A DNA stretch of 64,000 nucleotides from Metopolophium dirhodum (taxonomy: Eukaryota > Arthropoda > Insecta > Hemiptera > Aphididae), in assembly GCF_019925205.1 (NCBI RefSeq), contig NC_083568.1, forward strand, positions 19,280,393 to 19,344,392, given 5' to 3'. The stretch's first letter is position 1, and every line of letters starts with the position of its first letter. Made by a program: the position numbers and the translations under genes. This document shows positions 55,101-61,129 of this stretch, one piece after another. The notes below the pieces were generated by a model. That model had not been told where the DNA came from. It made no database searches and saw only the letters and a program-made list of their open reading frames with translations.

Positions 55101-55664
55101 ACGTCATACCATGGACGATATTATTTCATGTGCATTAATATTATATAAAATATTATTCGCAGGGCTGTGAATTTAGCGCAGTAAAAAACTCTTCTAAAGA
55201 ACTTAATTCCTTCTACAAAAGAGCAATAAGACAATTTAAAAAAAACTTTCAAACTCATTATGTTCACAGCCCTGATTATGTTTTTGTTTGCCCAAGCTAA
55301 TACTATCTTATTTTATCTTTGTCTATCCGACACGCTGCTTTTCCACGACTCGTGACGGGTAATAAAATAATAACACTATAATAACACTCATCGATCGTTT
55401 TCGTTTACGACTCATAGCTATTATTATAAAAAGAACGACTTGAGGCGTATACCGTCTTCGTTGATATTCACACAAACCACTAACGACCAAGTGGTGTTTC
55501 AGGTGGACCCGCGGTGGCCCACGGACCCCGCGTGGCCGGACCTCAACGAAACCGGAAACGTTGTGTCCGACACCAATAACGAATGCTTTTGTACACACAA
55601 TAACTTTAGCATAAGGCTTATGTTAACTACGTTGTTTTTGATATTATTGTTGACTAATTTATAA
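26252..55664 (+). CDS. trol: Perlecan core protein (basement membrane HSPG), 5' partial
   Basis: Perlecan is a large secreted heparan sulfate proteoglycan of basement membranes; it binds laminin, nidogen and growth factors. I assembled 64 GT-AG exons with matching phases, totalling 10,940 nt, or 3645 residues and a TAA stop at 55662-55664. Order by approximate residue: LDLa 1-6 (1-299), Ig1 (300-395), LDLa 7-9 (396-523), Ig2 (524-620), three LamB domains with LE repeats (620-1632), Ig3-Ig12 (1633-2635), LDLa 10 (2636-2680), Ig13-14 (2681-2865), LamG-EGF-EGF-LamG-EGF-EGF-LamG (2866-3564) and a tail (3565-3645). This order is diagnostic for perlecan, with arthropod-type multiple LDLa. Missing are the signal peptide and everything 5' of the first LDLa. 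Odd points: two candidate microexons, a candidate early terminal exon and a hydrophobic C-terminus. No frameshift or premature stop was found in the chained exons. Confidence 0.95.
30271..32378 (+). other. trol: trol exons: LDLa modules 4-6 with Ser/Thr-rich linkers
   Basis: Exons are 30271-30399, 30767-30952 and 32172-32378, all phase 1/1. Modules end in CPDAEDEQNC, CKDQSDELDC and CQDYSDEDNC. Module 4 departs from the usual GxSDE calcium loop, having Asp-Ala-Glu-Asp-Glu. The fifth exon carries a Ser/Ala/Thr/Pro linker before the module, and the sixth opens with a Thr-rich stretch (PTIPTITTPNVTNIATTTV), a likely O-glycosylated spacer. These exons are more GC-rich than the Ig exons further on. 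The 2.2-kb intron before module 4 contains only AT-rich sequence. For exon 30767 an alternative acceptor at 30770 would break phase, so TAG at 30764-30766 was chosen. Confidence 0.9.
31968..32012. repeat. Perfect 22-bp inverted repeat with 1-bp spacer
   Basis: Arms 31968-31989 and 31991-32012 are exact reverse complements, starting CTGTTTGTTTAGATATAC and ending GTATATCTAAACAAACAG, with a single T between them. It lies in the trol intron before LDLa 6, about 160 bp upstream of the acceptor. In RNA it would form a long hairpin or, in DNA, a cruciform. Confidence 0.9.
33588..33596 (+). other. trol: Candidate 9-nt trol microexon
   Basis: ACTCTAAAG is preceded by a strong pyrimidine tract ending CTTCTTACTAG and followed by GTAAGACC, a near-consensus donor. 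Its phase (1 in, 1 out) matches both neighbours. Inclusion would insert Ser-Lys-Asp in place of nothing, turning IKENREVV into IKENSKDREVV at the edge strand of Ig1. The short length makes chance possible; transcript reads would decide. Confidence 0.45.
34290..34740. repeat. Degraded dispersed repeat in a trol intron
   Basis: The two ends look like halves of one inverted structure: GTGTGACCATAAATGTCTTG at the left, and on the right a block with GCGGGACAAACGCGGGAC and GTGATGTCTAG. Inner text is A/T-rich and non-coding. Its limits are uncertain. Confidence 0.3.
35932..36546 (+). other. trol: trol exons: LDLa modules 7-9
   Basis: Exons are 35932-36069, 36141-36272 and 36433-36546, all phase 1/1. 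Modules end CLDGSDETRC, CGDNFDEQNC and CSDGSDEIGC. Modules 7 and 8 are close relatives, sharing CxLKTxVCDGQxDC, and are separated by a 71-bp intron, so they look like a recent tandem duplicate. Module 8 has Asn-Phe where Gly-Ser is usual before Asp-Glu, which may weaken calcium binding. An in-frame ATG at 35868 precedes exon 7 (see findings). Confidence 0.92.
36613..37122 (+). other. trol: trol exons: Ig domain 2 and start of LE region
   Basis: Exons are 36613-36806 (phase 1 to 0) and 36898-37122 (0 to 0). The Ig domain has the CKAVGVPIPEISWRLNWGHV core, an extra Cys pair (TKCEM...LTCPNIQ) and QGAYSCEGINIHG. This four-Cys Ig next to the laminin region is typical of perlecan. The second exon goes on into a partial laminin-EGF segment with CINCFCFGISSNC, leading into the first laminin IV-A domain. 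Confidence 0.92.
37185..38627 (+). other. trol: trol exons: laminin IV-A domain 1 and LE repeats
   Basis: Exons are 37185-37487, 37554-37738, 37809-37953, 38114-38271, 38340-38479 and 38560-38627. The LamB domain is seen in YFKFPESYLGNQLKSYGGYI, the LGNxxxSYGG hallmark, followed by DIILIGNGIKLLYFG. It is followed by Cys-rich laminin-EGF repeats: CQCPAGYTGLSCE, then CPCPLTSSGNQFGKGCYLD and GYVGRRCEQCASGYSGNP. LE repeats are rod-like spacers; LamB domains are inserted in them, as in laminin alpha and beta chains. Introns are mostly 60-160 bp. Confidence 0.92.
38841..39978 (+). other. trol: trol exons: laminin IV-A domain 2 and LE repeats
   Basis: Exons are 38841-38981, 39048-39185, 39255-39398, 39466-39668 and 39753-39978. 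LE text (NQCKANTFNIAPDNQFGCIS) leads into a LamB domain with LPPRFLGNKITSYGGSLSYI. Its end, WQRPDGQVADREHLLMALAG, is nearly identical to the same segment of animal perlecans and is the best single proof of identity. The last exon returns to LE repeats (CLCPEGYKGLSCEECAVGYT). Phases chain without conflict (0,0,0,2,0). Confidence 0.94.
40061..41477 (+). other. trol: trol exons: LE repeats and laminin IV-A domain 3
   Basis: Exons are 40061-40228, 40298-40488, 40560-40689, 40787-40939, 41002-41265 and 41327-41477. LE repeats precede LamB 3 (SSFTGNKVTSYGGFLNWTQR, DIILVGSGIWLFKS); LE text follows (CRCPVGHRGTSCE). The donor of exon 40787 was placed at ACC|GTATAT (40940), because joining GETT to VLNTHLVEKGW aligns well with domain 2 (LKTTSVKLLEQNW). 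A donor 36 bp downstream is also in phase and would add about 12 residues. The last exon ends in phase 1 at 41477. Confidence 0.9.
41607..41647 (+). other. trol: Candidate alternative terminal exon of trol
   Basis: A good acceptor (TTTTATTTTAG) is followed in phase 1 by codons for HNCSSSNSNKCF and a TAA at 41645-41647. Spliced to exon 41327-41477 it would end the protein just after the third laminin IV-A/LE region. I saw no AATAAA soon after the stop, which weakens the case. Confidence 0.25.
42247..43151 (+). other. trol: trol exons: Ig domains 3 and 4 (tandem duplicate)
   Basis: Exons are 42247-42407, 42475-42652, 42745-42881 and 42974-43151. Both Ig domains use the same two-exon plan with the same phases (1/0, 0/1), and both second exons are 178 nt. 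They share PEIYI, EIVEIG, DNGSGYL, SDSGVY and CTASDGYS. The first opens with a Thr/Pro stretch (TTTTTTTRTPPPLPQ), a likely O-glycosylated hinge. Exon 42974 has an AAG acceptor, weaker than usual. The 769-bp intron upstream contains the candidate terminal exon at 41607. Confidence 0.93.
43350..44748 (+). other. trol: trol exons: Ig domains 5-7
   Basis: Exons are 43350-43498 with 43564-43690 (Ig5), 43757-44066 (Ig6, one exon) and 44131-44275 with 44631-44748 (Ig7). Each has the two Ig cysteines and a Trp core: FTCQS...YFCRATNQNG, LQCTIS...YVCSAIS and LRCLST...YVCKGTNEGG. These are I-set type repeats of perlecan domain IV, which in vertebrates binds nidogen and collagens. Phases are 1/0, 0/1, 1/2, 2/0, 0/1. 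Confidence 0.92.
44825..46014 (+). other. trol: trol exons: Ig domains 8-10 with acidic Ser-Gly linker
   Basis: Exons are 44825-45005, 45080-45319, 45383-45720 and 45814-46014. Ig8 has YQCRVTGG...YVCEARNNAG; Ig9 has LRCQATGKPSPTVTWTK...YSCIAQNSAG; Ig10 has LTCNA...YNCLGIES. Between Ig9 and Ig10 a linker of about 50 residues (45528-45690) is rich in Glu, Asp, Asn and Gly and holds three Ser-Gly pairs with acidic neighbours (EISGGEN, TSGPF, ESGGD). Such motifs suit heparan sulfate attachment. Confidence 0.92.
46109..46135 (+). other. trol: Candidate 27-nt trol microexon
   Basis: The segment follows a perfect branch-point sequence TACTAAC at 46092-46098 and an ACAG acceptor, and ends at GGAG|GTAAAA. 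Phases (1 in, 1 out) fit the exons on both sides. It would add nine residues, KNQLCTIG plus a junction residue, between Ig10 and Ig11, including an unpaired Cys. The pyrimidine tract is poor, so usage is uncertain. Confidence 0.35.
46237..47048 (+). other. trol: trol exons: Ig domains 11 and 12
   Basis: Exons are 46237-46403 with 46469-46565 (Ig11) and 46693-46802 with 46877-47048 (Ig12). Ig11 shows IMCTADGDQPITITWSK and RYLCKAVNNIGEAESV; Ig12 shows LRCILPKSSE, VKWSRTRSPLPYDS and RYLCKVDSPFG. These close the long Ig array. The following 1.8-kb intron (47049-48856) contains a 608-bp repeat and an in-frame ATG with signal-like sequence. Confidence 0.92.
47815..48422. mobile_element. Non-autonomous DNA transposon in a trol intron
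   Basis: The left end CAGGGTGATTCACCGAAAAT and the right end, read as complement CAGAATGATTCACTAAGCAT, form imperfect terminal inverted repeats of about 20 bp. The 608-bp interior is AT-rich and has no transposase. A related end occurs at 16708 (minus strand). I could not identify a clear target duplication, so the superfamily is open. Confidence 0.5.
48857..48991 (+). other. trol: trol exon: LDLa module 10, between Ig12 and Ig13
   Basis: A single phase 1/1 exon encodes a complete LDLa module: CLIDEFRCNDGQCINFINYC and CSDGSDEEDSC. It sits alone in large introns (1.8 kb before, 401 bp after), separating the Ig array from the last two Ig domains. Because the exon is phase 1/1 it could be skipped without frame change. 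Vertebrate perlecan has its LDLa modules only near the N-terminus. Confidence 0.9.
49393..50351 (+). other. trol: trol exons: Ig domains 13 and 14
   Basis: Exons are 49393-49570 with 49656-49756 (Ig13) and 49922-50073 with 50132-50351 (Ig14 plus start of LamG1). Ig13 has LECIW...ITWAKVNDDM and TYRCTKRDKNN; Ig14 has IECNSDLSLPVEYSWAKFG and LYFCTASNE. The last exon runs straight on into LamG 1 (FRGTDSYLAFPTLL). Codons here end more often in C or G than in the Ig3-Ig12 exons. Confidence 0.92.
50431..53620 (+). other. trol: trol exons: LamG 1, EGF pair, LamG 2, EGF 3
   Basis: Exons are 50431-50763, 51236-51454, 51555-51717, 51831-51973, 52333-52589 and 53442-53620. LamG 1 has GLILYNGQK, FFSFGLRDGIPEFRFDVGSG and LYIGGVPDF. 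EGF-like modules follow (CSNNQCLNQGICQEAQ, CICQPGYSGEYC, then CKCKIGTLGKRC). LamG 2 has DGVILYAAQNHQG, VEFRYTVAG and FVGGYDSYK; its last Cys (FKGCIKM) precedes EGF 3. This is perlecan domain V (endorepellin), which binds integrins and dystroglycan in other animals. Introns at 50764-51235 and 52590-53441 are AT-rich with nothing recognised. Confidence 0.93.
53722..55093 (+). other. trol: trol exons: EGF 4 and LamG 3
   Basis: Exons are 53722-53861 (EGF 4: CLNDGICTDIDSSSYRCDC), 53928-54122, 54252-54476 and 54946-55093 (LamG 3). LamG 3 has NSYLQLENSLLD, GLLYWQGQEPNNDGVVDNYI, LIYIGGVPEV and the closing Cys pair (YEGCIGDVRV...NVASCN). The phase-2 donor AG|GTAAAT at 55094 would, if not spliced, read Arg then stop (TAA), ending the protein just after LamG 3. 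Confidence 0.93.
55160..55274. mobile_element. hAT-like MITE in the last trol intron
   Basis: The ends CAGGGCTGTGAATTTAGC and the complement of the right end CAGGGCTGTGAACATAATG are matching inverted repeats around a 115-bp A-rich body. Flanks ATTATTCG and ATTATGTT agree at 5 of 8 positions, consistent with a decayed 8-bp duplication. A related single end is found at 58856. Confidence 0.65.
55418..55664 (+). other. trol: trol last coding exon: tail with hydrophobic C-terminus
   Basis: Acceptor TCATAG at 55417 gives the required phase 2. The exon encodes about 81 residues: a basic start (YYYKKNDLRR), a Pro/Asp/Trp-rich middle (DPRWPTDPAWPDLNETGN), a Cys pair (CFC) and a strongly hydrophobic end (LMLTTLFLILLLTNL) directly before TAA. 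Codon use in the middle is GC-rich like the other domain V exons, which supports it as real. The end could be a GPI-anchor signal or a C-terminal membrane segment; perlecan is normally soluble. Confidence 0.75.
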
Positions 55665-57289
55665 CGTTCCGTGGGAAAATATTACCATTTTACCAATATG
55701 TTATTATCCTATGTATATATATAAATTAATATATTATATACCACACTGGTTGTGATTTTATGTTATGTGCCATAATAGAGTATATTATGTATATTGTATA
55801 TATATACTTATTTATAATAAGTGCTATTACAATAAGTATTTATTATAAGTATTATATGAAAATATGTATTTTGTCTGATACGTGTATATCAAGAGTCGGC
55901 GGCTGTAAAAAATGTTAATATAATTATTCGCAAATCGTTTCGTTTTACACCGTCCGACTGAAAAACATAGTTATTAGATATGTATCACCCGATATTGTTA
56001 TTCGTTGCACATCGTAAAAATGCATTAAAAAAATAATAAACACATAAAGACTTAGGCATAGAAAATTTTATTACGTTTAACTTTTATATTTTTTTATAAT
56101 ATAATAATGTATAGGTACCTATATAATATTAACGTTTGTTACTTAAGATGTCATTAAGGCATTTTAAACGAAAGAGTCAAATTTAAGTCAATTTTACGCC
56201 AAAAACATATCTATATTTTGTATTATAATTTAATGGAAACATGCAATTTTGAATGACGGATACATTCCCCTCAATAATATTGCCCAAACGTGCATAAGGC
56301 ATGTAACGTTAACGACGGGGTATGATGTATTCGATAACCTACACACATTATATATAGGTACCTACGATCTACCACCGCTTCTGTAAGTCTGTATAATATA
56401 TACTTTTAAACTTTTTTAAAAAAAACGCAGTAAACACGCGTCTCTCAGTTTTCGCACATAATTTTAACAATTAGTGACAACTTATCGCATTGGTGCAATT
56501 ATATAGGGGGATGCTAAAAGGAATTATAATGTATTCGACGTTCGTGCTCTTGCCTTTTATTAGTATCAATCTTGTATTAATTATGATTTAAAAATAGTAT
56601 CTACATCAGTCATCGGGTACTCTATGAAAACAATTAATATAATGATGAACGACAAAATTGTTTTTTCACGAGGAGGAAATATAAAAATACGATTTTTTTA
56701 TTACTTCTACAATCTGATGTTTATAATGTGAGTTTATCATATCGGTAAATATGCTGGTCGATTTTTGTTGTTGTTGTTGGAGTAAGTAATTCTCGCGTGT
56801 TTGACAACAGGGGGCAGTGAAAGAAAATTATGTTTAATTTGAATTCGATTTTATGAAAAATTTCCTTATATTATATTGTATTTAAAAATACGGATACATA
56901 AAAATAATTAAGAAGCACCTAATTATAAAGAATATAATAACACTTATTTTGTTAGTAATATTTATTTTAATGATTAATGTAAACATAGCACAAAATAATT
57001 TTAAAAATCATTGCCCATCCGCGATTATTAAATTTGATCTACCTAAAAAACTGGTGTCTTTAATAGTTTAAGAATTTTAGCATCGCCTTCCACCTCTAAT
57101 TATGCCAATGCTAGAACTTTAAACAAAAATAAATTTGATTGTGTACAATTTCGTATTTTTATTACGATCTAAGATTTAACTAATGTTTTCGTTTTAGCCA
57201 AAACCGGTGAAACCTGTTACGTCATAATATTATTGTGCATCCTCGAAACGTATATATTCGCGATAAACCATTTCAATTTACAGGGTAGT
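55665..57289 (+). other. trol: trol 3' UTR and AT-rich downstream spacer
   Basis: The 3' UTR probably runs from 55665 to about 56060. The remainder to the hAT element is AT-rich with no exon recognised. Confidence 0.55.
56035..56040 (+). terminator. trol: Probable trol poly(A) signal AATAAA
   Basis: An AATAAA lies 371 bp after the trol stop. Others may exist further on; this is the first clear one. Confidence 0.5.
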
Positions 57290-57297
57290 GTCTATTC

Positions 57298-58764
57298 CAG
57301 TGGTTTTCAACCTTTTTCGGATCGTGACCCCCCATTTTTATTTTTTTGTAATGCGGCCCCTTTAAAAAAAAATTTTGTTTGATTCATCCAAATTTGATTT
57401 AATTACCGATAAAATATTTATATATTTAATATACAATTTTGATCAATTAACTATTAAAAATGTAATTAATTATAATACAACATTATTTTAAAACGTGTTA
57501 AGGCGTTAAGCATATTATACAATAAATTAAAATATAAACAAATACATATTTACATAAAAGTTAGAAAATGTACAATTTAACTTGTTATTCACGTGCTAAT
57601 GGGATACTTGAGCTTGAACTTTTGATATAATTGATTCCATATTAGGTTTTATATTAGAGACTGCTATTTTTAAATCTGATTCTTTTTTTTTTTATTTTAA
57701 AATATATATTATTTACAATCTATACGACAAGGTATAATAAGTAAGCGTGGTTAAAATAACATTTGACATAGGAACATTAATTGTTGAGTAGGAAGGCTCC
57801 CAGCAATGCCACCTGACAAGAAATTAGTCTGATTCTACATTAAATTTGTCCGATATTTGTTTTTTTATTACTGCAATAGCTGAAAACGCCGTTTACCACA
57901 AGTAAGTGGATGCTAATGGTAGAAGTGTTGATACAGCTATTTTTGACGATTCTGGGTATTCTGATTATACAGAAATCCAAAATTTATCACTTGTAATTTC
58001 ATTAAACTTTATACGCAGGTTTTCATCGGAAGATAACTCCATTAGTTCCTCTTTGGCTCTTTCATAACTAAACTTAAATCAGAACCCATTTCATTTATAT
58101 TAATAGAAAATGAATTTCTTATCCATCCTAAATATTTTTTTGGAAACTTTTCAAACCATGTCAAACTGTTAAAATTAATTTCCAAATTTTTGAGATGAAG
58201 TAATATTATGTCTTTTATTTTTTAATATCAAATACTTCATTGTCACTCATAAATTCTGAAAAACATGAAAACATTTCAAAGTTTTCATTATAAATATAAT
58301 TTATCCATAAACGTATATTATTTTTTTTTTTTTTTAAACATCCCTTTTATTGGAGAGAATTAATATATTTGTGTTTTTACGTCGAAGACTTAAATTTAGA
58401 CTACCTATTTAACTTATCAAAAATATCGGCAAGGTAACTGAAAATTGCTAACTATTCTTCATTTAAGAAGTGTTCTGCGAGTGTATTTTTATGTTCAAGG
58501 AGAAAAATTTGTGTTTCATCTTTAAGCTCAAAAATTCTTAATAATATTTTACCACGGGATAACTATAACACCTAACTTAACACATAACACCTAACTTCAG
58601 TATAATCATAGTCATTTCTATAATCAATGGTAGGTATGAAGTACTAGTTTTGTATGATCAGATACCATTTCATTCTCACTTTATTTATTAAAAAATCATT
58701 TCGTCTATTATTTGGGGTGAGCCCCAAACCTATCATTCGCGACCCCCCAGGTTGAAAACCACTT
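57298..58764 (-). mobile_element. Decayed hAT transposon with transposase remnant
   Basis: Terminal inverted repeats read CAGTGGTTTTCAACCT at the left and, in complement, AAGTGGTTTTCAACCT at the right. Flanking GTCTATTC (57290-57297) and GTCTAGTC (58765-58772) are a 7/8 match to an 8-bp target duplication, the hAT signature. On the minus strand, pieces of a transposase of the ZBED5/GTF2IRD2-like kind remain: FELKDETQIFLLEHKNTLAE and AIFSYLADIFDKL (about 58410-58530), and the C-terminal dimerisation region with ELSSDENLRIKFNEITSDKF and STLLPLAST (about 57880-58060). Stops and frameshifts are numerous, so it is dead. At 1467 bp it is also internally deleted compared with full elements. Confidence 0.85.
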
Positions 58765-58772
58765 GTCTAGTC

Positions 58773-60588
58773 TATAGTGCGTACACCTAACGTCACAGAC
58801 GTCGTTAGGATAAAAATAGCTGGCACGTCGAATTTACCATATTTATTGTTATTATCAAGGCTGTGAATTAAATGCACTAAGTAACACTGTTATAAATTTG
58901 CATGGCGCATGCACTTGTATATTAAAAACAATCAAAATATCCACGAAAACCCCAAAATATGCAAAACTGATGTAAACGAGTCTTGTCAAGGTTAGGTATA
59001 TTAGTTAACTGCCTTATTTTTTTTTTATTAAATTATATTATTTATAATACATACCTATTTTCTACGTTTAAACAAAAATAACATAAGTATAGGAGAGATT
59101 GGTACCTACTCGGTAGGTACCTAAATCACTTGACATTTTTTCTTCGGAATTTATTTTATTCATTGACAAGCGTCTATGGTCAACTTTAACAAAAACAAAA
59201 ACCCTTACCAGTAGGTATTATTACGATTATATTCGGTTCTTTGTCCAAACCAAAAACACATTACCTAATATTTATAACTTACCAAAAATAAGAATAATAT
59301 GCAATAAATAAGTTTTTTATATCCCACTATAGCGAAACAAAATATTTTAACCGACATTCTAATTTCTTCTATAAAGTAACAACACAAAACAAATATACGT
59401 TAATGTATTATCAAATTCACAGTCTTGTTAATTTTATATTATATTATAATATTAGGTTAGATAGCTAAAATTTGTAAACATTAAAATCGCACCACTCAAA
59501 ATCAACAAGCAGCTATATTTAATGTTCTAACGCGTTGCGATAATATTATGTTGTGCTAAGGGAAAATTATATTATAATGTTAATTAGATAATAATGTTCA
59601 ATTTTTGTCACGACTTGCACGGCACTCGCGATCGTTTGTGTATATGACGTATATTATAATAATATACACTTAGTTATTAAATTTGTTTAAAGCAATAAAT
59701 GTCTTTTATCGGTTAATATTTTCATATTTTTACATATACGCACCTATATACGTCTATAGTTAGTAATTGGTTTTCTTTTTACTGCCACTAATGCCGGGTT
59801 GCATGAACAATCGCTAAATATTTAATGAATCAATAGTGAGCTAATGGTCCCTCACACATGACATAGTAGCATAAGATTGGTTCTTTAAATTGTATTATTA
59901 AACCATTAAATTAACACATTTTTCATGCAACGCGACATGAGTGTTGTAAATCTCCGAGAACAACTCTGATTCTTCTGCTTTAGTTGTGGTCGATATTTTT
60001 AAAAATTTTTTTTTTAAAAGTGATCCTGTCAGGACTTGTAGACACTCTTGAGCTTGACACTTGTTAAGAAAATAGTAAATACAATAATATTTTATACAAA
60101 TATGAGTTCAGAATAATTTATTTTATGATGATAGTTTCAATACCTAATTATATACATATAATATTATAGTGAATCGTAGGGGTTTTGTTGATTTTTAAAT
60201 TTTCAAGTGAATTATATTAACTATGGAAAGTATTAATTTTAAAATGCTCATGCTTCGTTAAAAAGTAAATCAATTAATAGTCTACGAGATGCATTGGAGA
60301 ATATTTTTACTTTTAAATTTAATGATTTGTTCAATAATTCATCCTTATGCATTAAAATTAATGACACAAAATAGATTCTGCCTGAACTCAAATTTGCCAT
60401 GCGTAAGATACCTAACGCCTGTAAGACGGACACAATACGTGTGTCACAATATACGTGTGATCCAAAAGGATGCCAAGGATACAATAATACAATATAGCAT
60501 TATCTTAATCCATAACACGTCCGATTCAGTATCCTCTTTCAATATTATTTACCCTCATTGTACGGGACAAATACATCACTATCTATGC
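58773..60588. other. AT-rich spacer with transposon fragments
   Basis: It holds a single CAAGGCTGTGAATT end at 58856 related to the MITE at 55160, and the inverted-repeat element at 59793. A 127-codon frame at 60289-60672 runs into the MITE at 60597, so its end is transposon sequence; no domain is recognised and I do not call it. Confidence 0.45.
59793..59935. mobile_element. Inverted-repeat element (MITE-like), about 143 bp
   Basis: Left end CCGGGTTGCATGAACAA and the complement of the right end, GTCGCGTTGCATGAAAAA, pair over about 30 bp with mismatches, including the shared TTTAATG. There is no coding sequence. Exact limits and target duplication are not clear. Confidence 0.55.
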
Positions 60589-60596
60589 CACGTACG

Positions 60597-60819
60597 CAGT
60601 GCCGGATTTGGAACAGGTGCCGCCCTAGGCCCTTTTAAATATGCCACGCCTACCCCAAGAATAAAAATGTAGAATTTATTACTAATAGATACTATTTCAT
60701 TACAAACAAAACAAGTAATAATTATAAATTCTAATAAACAATAATACATCTTTTATTCACTTTCTTACAAAATTTTCCGCCCCCAACAATTTGCCGGCTT
60801 AGGCGTGAATCCGGCCCTG
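60597..60819. mobile_element. hAT MITE with perfect 8-bp target duplication
   Basis: Ends CAGTGCCGGATTTGG and, in complement, CAGGGCCGGATTCACG are hAT-type inverted repeats. The flanks CACGTACG at 60589-60596 and 60820-60827 are identical. The 223-bp body has no transposase, so it would have depended on an autonomous hAT. The intact duplication suggests a relatively young insertion. Confidence 0.85.
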
Positions 60820-60922
60820 CACGTACGTGTCAGTCATTTAACAATATGTCTTTTTGAAAAAGCTATTCTCACCAAATTATGTATAAAATAATAATTTGTT
60901 TTGTTTAAAACTGCTTCTGCTT

Positions 60923-61129
60923 ATGTCGACGGCGGGCCAATCACAACGGAGTGGTAAAAACACGACGAACGAAAAACACAACAACCAGACGTATTCTGAT
61001 TTCTTGCCTTTTGTTTTATTGTTTTCAGACACGACGTCAACAATATCATTCAAAGAAACGAATAATACGATCGACGAACAGAACGCACTGCAGTCCAACG
61101 ACCGCGGGCGCCGCTTAAGACAACAATAA
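60923..61129 (+). CDS. Possible small two-exon reading frame, unknown
   Basis: I do not recognise this. An ATG at 60923 opens MSTAGQSQRS, then a phase-1 donor GTG|GTAAAA at 60954 and an acceptor TTGTTTTCAG ending at 61028 bound a 75-nt possible intron. The second part encodes TTSTISFKETNNTIDEQNAL and a basic end, RGRRLRQQ, before TAA. Unspliced it also stays open. GC content is above its surroundings, like the trol domain V exons. It could be an alternative 3' exon of trol, the end of another gene, or chance. The acceptor read in phase 2, as needed after trol exon 54946-55093, gives a 12-residue tail only. Confidence 0.3.
   Translation: MSTAGQSQRSGKNTTNEKHNNQTYSDFLPFVLLFSDTTSTISFKETNNTIDEQNALQSNDRGRRLRQQ

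Noticed and set aside
60289..60672. 127-codon frame, plus strand
   Set aside because: Its last third is inside the hAT MITE, so the frame was created by insertion; the rest has no known domain and an equally open frame lies opposite.
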